DNA of 19,258 nt from Chloroflexi bacterium RBG_16_72_14 (GTDB lineage: Bacteria; Chloroflexota; Limnocylindria; Limnocylindrales; CSP1-4), in contig MGOE01000031.1 of assembly GCA_001797035.1 (NCBI GenBank), positions 2,838-22,095 on the forward strand, in the 5' to 3' direction. A program made the translations under genes and the position numbers. The notes under the pieces were generated by a model that saw nothing but the letters and a program-made list of their open reading frames with translations, had not been told where the DNA came from and made no database searches. Positions 8,315 to 15,636 of the stretch are shown one piece after another (the first letter of the stretch is position 1; each line of letters opens with the position of its first letter).

Positions 8315-8908
8315 TCAGGCGGGCGGCGTGGAGGGCTTGTCCGCGGGTGCCGACGCGGCCGGTTGCCCTGTCTGCCCCGTCGCGGCAGCGCGTCGTGCCT
8401 TCACCTTTTCAAGCTGCTCGGCGACCGTGGGGCCGTCGGGATCGAGCAGCTGCTCCAGGAGCTGGCGCCCGTAGCGATCCACGAGCGGCTTGCCGACCGA
8501 CGACAGCACCAGCGCGGCCATGCCCGACAGGTCCCGCTTCCTGCGCTCGGGGCCGTGCTCCTTGAGGTAGCCGGCGAACTCGCGCTCCAGCGTGCCGCGC
8601 ACGCGCGTGCCGTCGGCGCCCAGCTCGCGAAGCGCCTTGTCGATCTCCCTGGGCAGCATCGACTTCGGCAGCGGGTCCGGCTTGCCGAAGATCGCGTTGC
8701 GCGCCCCGCGCAGCATCTTTACCGGCCCGCCGACCAGCAGGAAGCCGGCACCGGCGGCGAGCCCGGCGGTCCGGGCGGGGTTGCGGCGGACCTTGGCCTT
8801 GATGTCGACCGCGGCACGGGCCGACGCCTCGAGCCGGTCGAGCTCGCCGTCGACGGTGCCCCGTGCCGTCAGGACCGCGGCCCGAGCGGCATCCGTGCCT
8901 TCGCCCAC
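8315..8908 (-). CDS. Hypothetical protein with one hydrophobic segment
   Basis: A 197-residue protein of no family I recognise. It starts at the GTG at 8908-8906, with GAAGGAG about eight bases upstream. It has an Ala/Arg-rich helical N-terminus (residues 1-45), one hydrophobic stretch (TAGLAAGAGFLLVGGPVKML, about 47-66), a charged middle, and a low-complexity Ala/Pro/Gln tail from about 170. The arrangement (helix, RRNP, glycine-rich hydrophobic segment) recalls small membrane-anchored envelope-stress proteins of the YqjD/DUF3618 kind, but that is only a resemblance. Its start overlaps the 3' end of the preceding holin-like gene by 40 bp, so the two are probably translated from one message and may work together at the membrane. 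Confidence 0.7.
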   Translation of the reverse strand: MGEGTDAARAAVLTARGTVDGELDRLEASARAAVDIKAKVRRNPARTAGLAAGAGFLLVGGPVKMLRGARNAIFGKPDPLPKSMLPREIDKALRELGADGTRVRGTLEREFAGYLKEHGPERRKRDLSGMAALVLSSVGKPLVDRYGRQLLEQLLDPDGPTVAEQLEKVKARRAAATGQTGQPAASAPADKPSTPPA

Positions 8909-9731
8909 TCGATCGTCTCCTTCGTGGTGTCGATGGTCGTCTGCGGCCAGAACCGCGCCTTGAGCGCCTCGCCGTCGATGCCCTCGCGGGCGACGGTCAC
9001 GCCCATGAGCACCGGCCAGTCGAGCAGCCAAACGGTGATGCCGAGGGCGATGCCCACTCGCCAGCCGGGAGTCAGCGCGCTCAGGGCGCCGACGACGGCG
9101 CCGAGCACGAGGCCGCCGAACAGCCCGCCGCTCGCGGAGCCACCCCGGTACCCGAGCACGAGCCCGGCGACCGCCCCCACCAGCGCCAGTACCAGCGTGC
9201 CCACGACCAGCGGCCGCACGCCCGGCTCCACGCCCAGGTTGATCCCCTCCCCGATGCGGCGCCACGCCTCGTTGGGCAACTGCGTGCCCAGGAGCACAGC
9301 GACCAACAGGCCGCTGAGGAGCGCGAGGAGGAACATCGCCGCGAGGCGCGGGACCCGGATCGCGAGCAGGCCGGCGAGCACGGCGAGCGCGACCAGGAGC
9401 AGCGTGCCGTGGAGAAGCCCCCAGCCCATCGACCCGAACAGCGCCTCGCCGAGGAACAGGAACATCCCGATGCCGAGCAGGAGGCCGAGGAACAGGACGC
9501 AGGCGAGCGCGAACGCTCCGAGCGCGGCGGCCCGGGCGACCTCGCCCTTGATCTCGTCCGCCTCTGCCCGTGCGAGGTCGATGTGCGCGCGGACCAGGCC
9601 CAGCAGGGCCTCCCTGGTGTTCCTCGCCTGGCCGCGCAGGCCGAGCGGGGCGTCGTCTGGAGCGGGCCGGGTGGGATCCAGCGGTCGTCCTCCGCGGAGG
9701 GGTTGGGCAGGCGTGGGGACGGCCGAATCAT
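8869..9731 (-). CDS. Phage-holin-like (Phage_holin_3_6 type) membrane protein, apparent frameshift near the 5' end
   Basis: The main frame encodes an amphipathic segment (LVRAHIDLARAEADEIKGEVARAA, shown in part) followed by several hydrophobic helices, and ends at TTIDTTKETIEWAKARMPLG. That pattern fits the holin superfamily III/PF07332 group of small membrane proteins found widely in free-living bacteria, whose function is not established. The holin frame is open from about 9765 but has no ATG, GTG or TTG before the ATG at 9465, which falls inside the first membrane helix. A different frame starts with the ATG at 9731 (MIRPSPRLPNPSAEDDRW) and has good G/C third positions until about 9650. 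A -1 shift near the CCCC at about 9650 would join them. It may be a natural indel, a sequencing error or an unusual start. It precedes and overlaps the hypothetical gene. Confidence 0.6.
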
Positions 9732-9735
9732 ACCA
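9727..9735 (-). promoter_or_regulatory. Extended -10 element before the holin-like gene
   Basis: TGGTATGAT on the minus strand is a good extended -10 sequence (TATGAT at 9732-9727). It overlaps the ATG at 9731-9729. If it is the true promoter, transcription starts near 9720 and that ATG cannot be the start codon, which sharpens the doubt about where translation of the holin-like gene begins. Confidence 0.45.
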
Positions 9736-9781
9736 GCGAGTCCGCGCGACCCGGCACCGCGCACGCTACCCTCCGCTGAGC

Positions 9782-11017
9782 ATGCCGGATCCCTCCCACG
9801 CCCAGCGTCCTGCGGCCACTGCCCCGGGTCACGCCTCCCCCGCCCCGCGCCCAATCCTCACCGCCGAGCTGCTGGCCGTGGGCACGGAGCTGACGGTGGG
9901 CGAGACCACGGACACCAACAGCGGCACCCTCGCCCGCTCGCTGGTCGCCCACGGGGTGACCGTGGGGCGCGTGTCGAACCTCCCGGACGACCGGGCGGTG
10001 GTCGTGGAGGCGATCCGGCTGGCGCTGACCCGGGCAGACCTCGTGCTCACGACAGGCGGCCTGGGACCCACCCCCGACGATCTCACCCGCGAGTCCGTGG
10101 CCGAGGTCTGCGGCGAGAGCGTGACGGTGGACCAGGAGATCCTCGCCTGGCTGCAGGGCCTCTGGGCACGCCGTCGGCTGCCGTTCCCCGGCACGAACGT
10201 CAAGCAGGCGTGGGTCATCCCGTCCGCCACCGTCCTGCCCAACGGGAACGGGACGGCGCCCGGCTGGTGGGTGGACCGCCCGGACGGCCGGGTGATCGTG
10301 ACCCTGCCCGGGCCGCCGCGAGAGCTGGGCCCGATGTGGGAGGGCGAGGTGCTGCCCCGCCTCGCGGCACGCGGCGTCGGGGTGGACAGCGAGGTGCGGA
10401 CGCTGCGACTGACGGGCATCGGCGAGTCGCAGGTCGCCGAGCTGCTGGGGGAGGCGCTGCTGCGGGCACCCAACCCGAGCGTCGCCACGTACGCCCGGCA
10501 CGAAGCCGTGGACGTGCGCGTGTCCGCCCGCGCTGAGGCGGGGCAGAGCGCAGCGGCACTCGCCGACGAGGCCGAGGCCGCCGTCCTCGCCGTGCTGGGC
10601 GACCACGTCTGGGCCCGGGGCGACACGTCGTGGGCCGGGGCGCTGGGGGACGTGCTCGCGGAGCGCGGCTGGACGCTGGCGACCACCGAGCGTGACACGC
10701 GCGGCGCCCTGGTCTCGCTGCTGCGGACCCTGGATCGCCTGCCCTTCGCCGAGGTCGTCAACGACCCGGAGGGCCCGGCGTCGGACCAGGTCGCCGAAGC
10801 CGAGCGGGTGCGTGCACAGGCGGGCACGGACGTGGGCCTCGCGATCCGGGGGACGCCGGCGCGCGGCGAGATGCGGGTCGACATCGGCATCGCGACGCCC
10901 GGGGGCACGCACCGGGACCGGAAGCTGGCGCTCCTCCGCGGCAGCCAGGGCGCGGACCGGGCGGCGATCGCCGCCACCTCGGTGCTGCTCGCACACCTGC
11001 GCGCGACGAAGCCCTAG
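9782..11017 (+). CDS. CinA-family protein (MoCF/Mog-like domain plus degenerate amidase domain)
   Basis: This protein has 411 residues. The N-terminal COG1058 domain is clear: AVGTELTVGETTDTNS (residues 32-47), TTGGLGPTPDDLTRE (90-104) and LPGPPRELGPM (175-185). In characterised CinA proteins this half hydrolyses ADP-ribose or related pyrophosphates. The C-terminal half (about 282-411) sits where the nicotinamide-nucleotide amidase (PncC) domain belongs. There the usual ESCTGG is replaced by ERDTRG (303-308), so the catalytic serine is an arginine, and the later TGIAGPGG-type segment is also poorly kept. I therefore withhold a gene symbol for amidase activity. The ATG at 9782 has no Shine-Dalgarno; a weak TACCCT lies nine bases upstream, so it may be leaderless. 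It is divergent from the holin-like gene and converges on the Crp-type gene. Confidence 0.88.
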   Translation: MPDPSHAQRPAATAPGHASPAPRPILTAELLAVGTELTVGETTDTNSGTLARSLVAHGVTVGRVSNLPDDRAVVVEAIRLALTRADLVLTTGGLGPTPDDLTRESVAEVCGESVTVDQEILAWLQGLWARRRLPFPGTNVKQAWVIPSATVLPNGNGTAPGWWVDRPDGRVIVTLPGPPRELGPMWEGEVLPRLAARGVGVDSEVRTLRLTGIGESQVAELLGEALLRAPNPSVATYARHEAVDVRVSARAEAGQSAAALADEAEAAVLAVLGDHVWARGDTSWAGALGDVLAERGWTLATTERDTRGALVSLLRTLDRLPFAEVVNDPEGPASDQVAEAERVRAQAGTDVGLAIRGTPARGEMRVDIGIATPGGTHRDRKLALLRGSQGADRAAIAATSVLLAHLRATKP

Positions 11018-11727
11018 CGTCGCGCCGCGCGGCGGAGCCCCTCGAGGTCGATGATCGCGATCGCGTCGCGCTCGACGCGGATCAGCCCATCGGCCACCAG
11101 GTTTCCCAGCAGCTTGTTGACGCTCTGGCGCGTGCTGCCGACCATCGCGGCCAGCTCGCCCTGCGTGATCGGGCCGTCGAGCCGGATCTCGCCGCCGCGT
11201 CCCGGGCTCCCCTGCTCCTCCGCCATCCTGGCCAGCCGGGCGGCGAGCCGGCCGGCAATGTCGAGGAAGTGGAGCTCCTCCACGTGGCTCGTCAGCCGGC
11301 GCAGCTCCTGGGCGAGCGCGGCGAACACGCGGTCGCGGATGGACGGCACCTGCACCAGCTGCCGGAACCGGTCCCGCGGCAGGATGAGCGTCTCCGTCGC
11401 CCCAACGGCGGTCGCCGAGGCGCTCCGCGGCGCCCCATCCAGCAGCGCCAGCGCCCCGAACCACTCGCCGGGGCGGAGCGTCGTGAGGATCGCCTCCACC
11501 CCGGTGTCAGACGGGCTCGAGATCTTCACCCGGCCCGAGAGCACGATGTAGAGCGCGTCGCCCGGGTCGCCCTGGTGGAAGATCACCTCGCCCCGGCGGT
11601 AGCGCCGGGTGCGCACGCCGGCGACCAGCGCGTCCACGTCCTGCGGGTCGAGGTCCCGGAACAGCGGCATCGACTCCAGCGCGAGCCGGAGCGCCGCGAC
11701 TTCGGGCTGCGGTCGTGCCTGGCTCAC
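11014..11727 (-). CDS. Crp/Fnr-family transcriptional regulator
   Basis: This protein has 237 residues. The cyclic-nucleotide-binding beta-roll covers about 20-130 (FRDLDPQDVDALVAG, GEVIFHQGDPGDALYIVLSG, FGALALLDGAPRSASA). A long dimerisation helix runs at about 130-155 and a Crp-type winged helix at about 186-230, with recognition helix STRQSVNKLLGNL. At the phosphate-binding cassette R101-S102 is kept but the cAMP-contacting glutamate of the E. coli GELGL segment is alanine (GAL), so the ligand may differ or be absent. There is no cysteine, which excludes an FNR-like Fe-S cluster. The start is a GTG at 11727-11725 with a weak ribosome site, 18 bp after the apbC stop, so the two are probably one transcript. 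Its stop shares the palindrome CTAG with the convergent cinA-type gene. Confidence 0.92.
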   Translation of the reverse strand: MSQARPQPEVAALRLALESMPLFRDLDPQDVDALVAGVRTRRYRRGEVIFHQGDPGDALYIVLSGRVKISSPSDTGVEAILTTLRPGEWFGALALLDGAPRSASATAVGATETLILPRDRFRQLVQVPSIRDRVFAALAQELRRLTSHVEELHFLDIAGRLAARLARMAEEQGSPGRGGEIRLDGPITQGELAAMVGSTRQSVNKLLGNLVADGLIRVERDAIAIIDLEGLRRAARR

Positions 11728-11745
11728 GTGCCGTCCGGGCAGCGG

Positions 11746-12822
11746 TCAGGTGATCGACAGGATCGGCGTCTGCGCCGTCGCCGCGCGGATGCTCATCTGT
11801 GCGGCGACGAGCCCGGCCATGTGCTCGAGCGCCATGGCCGCGGGGCCCCGGTCGCGCTGGGCGACCGCGGGCACGCCCACGTCGCCGCCCTGGCGGACGG
11901 TCATGTCGAGCGGGATCTTGCCCAGGAAGTCCAGGCTGTGCTCCTGCGCGAAGCGCTCGCCGCCGCCGCGGCCGAAGATCTCGGTCGCGTCGCCGCAGTG
12001 GGGGCACACGAACGCGCTCATGTTCTCCACGACCCCGATGACCGGCACGTTCATCCGCCGGAGCATCGCGAGCGCCTTCGACACGTCGGAGAGCGCAACG
12101 TCCTGGGGCGTCGTGACCAGGACCGTGCCGCTGATCGGCACCGCCTGCGCGAGCGTCAGCTGCGCATCCGAGGTGCCGGGGGGCAGGTCCACCACCAGGT
12201 AGTCCAGCTCGCCCCACTCCACGTCGCGCAGGAACTGCTGGATGGCACCGCCGATGAGCGGGCCGCGCCACACGATCGGCTGGCCCTCGGGGACGAAGAA
12301 CTGGATCGAGATCACCTTCACGCCGTGGCGCTCGAGCGGCACGATCTTGTTGTTGGGGCTCGAGACCGGCTGGCCTTCGACGCCCAGCATCATCGGGATG
12401 TTGGGGCCCGTGATGTCGGCGTCCAGCAGCCCGACCGACGCTCCCGCCTTCGCCAGCGCGACGGCGAGGTTGACGCTGACCGTGCTCTTGCCGACGCCGC
12501 CCTTGCCCGAGGCGACCGCGATGACGTTCTTGACGCCCGGGACGAGCTGCTCGGCGGAGCGCGGCGCGGCGCGGCGAACGGTGGCGCCCCAGGTGATCGA
12601 GATCCCGGCGACACCGACTGGCGTGAGCGCCCGCCGGACGTCCGTCTCGATCTCGTCCTTGAGCGGGCAGGCGGGGGTCGTGAGCTCGATCGTGAACGCG
12701 ACGTCGGATCCGTCGACGACGAGGTCCTTGACCATGTTCCGGGTGACGAGGTCCCCGCCGAGCTCGGGCTCCTGGACGGTGCGGAGGGCTTCGAGGACCG
12801 CGGCCTCGGAGATTGCGCTCAT
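11746..12822 (-). CDS. apbC: Fe-S cluster carrier ATPase, Mrp/ApbC family
   Basis: Cytosolic P-loop protein that holds and transfers Fe-S clusters to apo-enzymes. It has 358 residues. The N-terminal MIP18 (DUF59) domain (about 1-80) includes TTPACPLKDEI with C52. The ParA/MinD-type NTPase follows, with deviant Walker A SGKGGVGKST at 105-114, switch region LLDADITGPNIP (132-143) and LVVDLPPGTSDA (209-220). The cluster-binding CPHC is at 273-276. The ATG at 12822 is preceded by AGGAG about 13 bases upstream, a rather long spacing. The first half of the longer open frame upstream lacks family resemblance and lies in the intergenic region. It is co-directional with the Crp-type gene 18 bp downstream. 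Confidence 0.95.
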   Translation of the reverse strand: MSAISEAAVLEALRTVQEPELGGDLVTRNMVKDLVVDGSDVAFTIELTTPACPLKDEIETDVRRALTPVGVAGISITWGATVRRAAPRSAEQLVPGVKNVIAVASGKGGVGKSTVSVNLAVALAKAGASVGLLDADITGPNIPMMLGVEGQPVSSPNNKIVPLERHGVKVISIQFFVPEGQPIVWRGPLIGGAIQQFLRDVEWGELDYLVVDLPPGTSDAQLTLAQAVPISGTVLVTTPQDVALSDVSKALAMLRRMNVPVIGVVENMSAFVCPHCGDATEIFGRGGGERFAQEHSLDFLGKIPLDMTVRQGGDVGVPAVAQRDRGPAAMALEHMAGLVAAQMSIRAATAQTPILSIT

Positions 12823-13170
12823 CGGGGGTGTCTCGCTCCTGTCCAGGGCACCCGCCGATTTCGGAGACGCGGGGCGCCGATATCGTACCCGCGACCCGTC
12901 CCGGGCGCGCAATCGGGCCCGTTCACGAGGGTCGCCGCGCATGTGACCGGCCGCCGATTCGTGCGATTCGCGCACCCGCTGACAATCCCGCCCACGAATC
13001 TCGTTGCTGCTGGACGCCGTGCTCGGCCAACTCGTCGCCTTGACACCCCGCGGGCCGCGAACCTATCGTTCGCAAACCGACGGGGATGAGACGCCCCGTA
13101 CGCGCGTCCGCCGGGTCAGTCCCACCGGCTATGCCGCCATCACGCCACTCGACAGGAGCAGCAGGCACCC
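12823..13170. other. Divergent intergenic region between apbC and the pot operon
   Basis: This 348-bp stretch has no credible gene. It holds the pot operon promoter (13040-13069) and its leader of about 95 nt. It also has a weak promoter for apbC on the minus strand (TTGCGC at 12912-12907 and TACGAT at 12887-12882, 19-base spacer) and a short palindrome GTGCG-ATTCG-CGCAC at 12961-12975. The leader has a 6-bp hairpin, ACGGGG/CCCCGT (13080-13085, 13094-13099), right after the likely start site. Confidence 0.5.
13040..13069 (+). promoter_or_regulatory. Sigma-70-type promoter of the pot operon
   Basis: A perfect TTGACA (13040-13045) and TATCGT (13064-13069) are separated by 18 bases. Transcription would start near 13076, leaving a leader of about 95 nt before the potA GTG. 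This is the best -35/-10 pair I see in the window. Confidence 0.68.
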
Positions 13171-14295
13171 GTGCCCGACGTCGACGTCCGGTTGTCAAAG
13201 GTCGCCAAGACCTACGGGGACGTGGTCGCGGTGGACTACATCGACCTCGAGGTGCACCCCGGGGAGTTCTTCAGCCTCCTCGGGCCGTCAGGGTGCGGCA
13301 AGACCACCACGCTGCGCATGATCGGCGGGTTCGAGCAACCCACGTCGGGTCTGATCGAGCTGCAGGGGCAGGACGTGACCTGGCTCGCCCCCTACCAGCG
13401 CAACGTCAACACGGTGTTCCAGAACTACGCGCTGTTCCCTCACCTCACGGTGTTCGAGAACGTGGCGTTCGGCCTGCGCCGTCGGGGCGTCAAGGGCGAC
13501 GACGTGAAGACGCGCGTGGCGGACATGCTCAGGCTGGTCCAGCTGGAGGGTTTCGACCGCCGCAAGCCGACCCAGATCTCCGGCGGCCAGGCGCAGCGCG
13601 TGGCGCTCGCCCGGGCGCTCATCAACCGGCCAGCGGTCCTGCTCCTCGATGAGCCGCTGGGTGCGCTGGACCTCAAGCTGCGCAAACAGATGCAGGTGGA
13701 GCTCAAGCGCATCCAGCAGGAGGTTGGGATCACGTTCATCTACGTGACCCACGACCAGGAGGAGGCGATGACGATGTCCGATCGCATCGCCGTCATGAAC
13801 AAGGGTCACTACGAGCAGCTGGCCGACCCCGAGACGCTGTACGAGCGGCCGACGACGCGGTTCGTGGCCGGCTTCCTGGGCATCTCCAACCTGCTGAACG
13901 GCCGGGGGGACGGGACCGCCGACGCTTACGCGCTGGTGCGCCTCGCCGACGACACCATGGTCCGCGTGCCGCGGGGATCCGTGACCGGGTCGGGCGCGGT
14001 CCAGCTCGGCGTGCGGCCGGAGAAGATCCGCCTCCACGATCCCGGGGCAACCACGCCGGAGCGGCACAACCGCCTGGCCGGCACGGTCCGGGATGCCTCG
14101 TACATGGGCGTCAGCACGCAGTACCAGGTCGAGATCGCGGGCGGTGCCCGGGTCACGGTCTACGAGCAGAACGTCGAACGCGCCACGCGCAGCGAGCTAT
14201 GGGCACCGGGCGAGCAGGTCCAGCTGACCTGGTCGCCGGACCACACGTTCGTGATCACGGATCCGACACCGGCCGCCGACGAGGCGGCCGAGTGA
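13171..14295 (+). CDS. potA: Polyamine ABC transporter ATP-binding protein
   Basis: Cytoplasmic ATPase that powers import through the PotB/PotC-type channel. It has 374 residues. Walker A is GPSGCGKTT at 38-46. The Q-loop is VFQNYALFPH (82-91). The ABC signature is ISGGQAQR (136-143). Walker B with catalytic glutamate is VLLLDEP (D160, E161). The switch histidine is H194 in YVTHDQEEAMT. The C-terminal part from about 240 is a TOBE-type regulatory domain with LGVRPEKIRL. The start is the GTG at 13171, with AGGAG about 12 bases upstream. It is first in the operon. Substrate assignment to putrescine/spermidine rests on PotA-like sequence and on the PotD and PotB/C neighbours; iron or other-solute relatives are the alternative. 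Confidence 0.93.
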   Translation: MPDVDVRLSKVAKTYGDVVAVDYIDLEVHPGEFFSLLGPSGCGKTTTLRMIGGFEQPTSGLIELQGQDVTWLAPYQRNVNTVFQNYALFPHLTVFENVAFGLRRRGVKGDDVKTRVADMLRLVQLEGFDRRKPTQISGGQAQRVALARALINRPAVLLLDEPLGALDLKLRKQMQVELKRIQQEVGITFIYVTHDQEEAMTMSDRIAVMNKGHYEQLADPETLYERPTTRFVAGFLGISNLLNGRGDGTADAYALVRLADDTMVRVPRGSVTGSGAVQLGVRPEKIRLHDPGATTPERHNRLAGTVRDASYMGVSTQYQVEIAGGARVTVYEQNVERATRSELWAPGEQVQLTWSPDHTFVITDPTPAADEAAE

Positions 14296-14318
14296 CACCC
14301 CAGGAGGAGGAGACCCCG

Positions 14319-15557
14319 GTGGCAGACACCAACCTCGCACAGCGCGCGATCAGCCGGCGGACCGTGCTCAAGGGTGGCTCGCTGGTGGGCCTGTCCGCGT
14401 TCCTTGCGGCGTGCGGTGGCGGCGGCTCCACGGCCGCCCCGACCACGGGCGGTGAGGCGACACCCGCCCCGACCACCGGTGGCGAGGCGACCCCGGTCCC
14501 GACCGCCGACTCGGGCGAGATCACCGGTCCGCTGAACTTCGCGAACTGGCCCGCCTACATCGACCTCAACGACGACGAGTCCGCGTCTCCCACGCTGGAC
14601 GACTTCGAGGCCCAGTACGGGATCGAGGTCAAGTACGTCGAGGACATCCAGACCAACGAGGACTTCTTCGCCACCGTCGCGCCGGCGCTCCAGGCCGGCC
14701 TCGACACGGGCTGGGACCTCATCGTCCTGACCGACTACATGGCCGCCCGGCTCGTCCGGCAGGGATGGGTCGAGACCATCAATCCTGCAAATGTCTCGAC
14801 CGCGGCCGCCAACGTGCGGGACGAGCTCAGGGGCCTGGGCTGGGACCCGGACATGACCTACCACTACCCGTGGCAGTCGGGCGCGACGGGCGTGGGCTAC
14901 AACGTGGTGTCCACGAAGCGCGATCTCACCTCGATCGGGGACCTGTTCGACGACGCGTTCAAGGGCAAGGTCACGCTGCTGTCCGGCTACCAGGACACGT
15001 TCTCGCTCGTCAGCCTCCTGCTGCGCGAGCGCGGCGAGATCACCAACCTGCCGCCGGACCTCACGCTCGAGGACGCGCAGAAGATCAAGGACTTCCTCCA
15101 GCCGTTCGTGGACAGCGGACACGTCCGCGCCTTCACCGGCAACGAGTACCTGCAGGACTTCGGCTCGGGCGACACCTGGGTGGCCGTCGTGTGGTCGGGT
15201 GACCTGGCGTCGTCGGGTGGCGAGGACGACCGCTTCATCTACCCGGTCGAGGGGTCGATCATCTGGACCGACAACATGCTCATCCCCAAGGGCGCCCAGC
15301 ACAAGCGGGCGGCCGAGGCGATGATCGACTTCGTCTACGACGTGGACAACGCCGCACGCCTGGCCGCCTGGATCTACTACATCTCGCCGGTCAAGGGCGT
15401 CGCGGACGTGATCGCGGCGGAGGACGCCGAGCTCGCAGCGAACCCGCTGCTGTTCCCGCCCGCCGACGTGACCGCCAAGCAGTACGCGCAGCCCGACCTG
15501 ACCGACGAGGAGGACATCGCGTTCAACGACCTCGTCTCCCTGCTCGAGGGCGCGTAG
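14319..15557 (+). CDS. potD: Polyamine-binding lipoprotein, extracytoplasmic
   Basis: Captures putrescine/spermidine outside the membrane and delivers it to the permease. It has 412 residues. The N-terminus SRRTVLKGG (residues 12-20) is a twin-arginine motif and SAFLAAC ends in lipobox cysteine C32, so it is probably a Tat-exported lipoprotein. A Thr/Pro/Gly linker follows with two copies of TTGGEATP. The mature part has PotD-type landmarks: FANWPAYID, WDLIVLTDYMAARL, WQSGATGVGYN and VVWSGDLA. The start is the GTG at 14319-14321, with AGGAGGAGGAG six to eight bases upstream; another GTG at 14292 overlaps the potA stop but lacks such a site. A hairpin after its stop may favour its message over the permease genes. 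Confidence 0.93.
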   Translation: MADTNLAQRAISRRTVLKGGSLVGLSAFLAACGGGGSTAAPTTGGEATPAPTTGGEATPVPTADSGEITGPLNFANWPAYIDLNDDESASPTLDDFEAQYGIEVKYVEDIQTNEDFFATVAPALQAGLDTGWDLIVLTDYMAARLVRQGWVETINPANVSTAAANVRDELRGLGWDPDMTYHYPWQSGATGVGYNVVSTKRDLTSIGDLFDDAFKGKVTLLSGYQDTFSLVSLLLRERGEITNLPPDLTLEDAQKIKDFLQPFVDSGHVRAFTGNEYLQDFGSGDTWVAVVWSGDLASSGGEDDRFIYPVEGSIIWTDNMLIPKGAQHKRAAEAMIDFVYDVDNAARLAAWIYYISPVKGVADVIAAEDAELAANPLLFPPADVTAKQYAQPDLTDEEDIAFNDLVSLLEGA

Positions 15558-15567
15558 CCGATCGGAG

Positions 15568-15599
15568 GCGGAGCCGGCCGGACTGCCCGACGGCTCCGC
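15568..15599 (+). promoter_or_regulatory. Intergenic hairpin between potD and potB
   Basis: A 9-bp perfect stem, GCGGAGCCG (15568-15576) with CGGCTCCGC (15591-15599), encloses a 14-base GC-rich loop. There is no T tract, so a full terminator is unlikely. Hairpins at this position in binding-protein operons commonly stabilise the upstream message or reduce downstream expression; that role here is inference. Confidence 0.5.
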
Positions 15600-15636
15600 G
15601 CACCCGCCACACCTGCAGCGAGGAGCCGTCCGGCAC

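Noticed and set aside
8869..9731. Holin-like gene taken as a prophage remnant
   Set aside because: No endolysin, capsid, tail or integrase gene is nearby, and proteins of this holin-like group are common in non-phage chromosomal settings.
8204..9781. Long upstream extension of the CinA-type reading frame
   Set aside because: It would run through the tRNA-Leu gene and antisense to two minus-strand genes; recognisable CinA sequence starts only after 9782.
11269..13089. A 606-codon plus-strand frame opposite the Crp-type gene and apbC
   Set aside because: It is a shadow of two well-supported genes; low-complexity composition and no conserved domain.
14437..14510. Tandem repeat in the potD linker considered as a genetic repeat element
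   Set aside because: It is two copies of a Thr/Gly/Glu/Ala/Pro linker unit in a lipoprotein, a common coding feature, not a mobile or CRISPR repeat.
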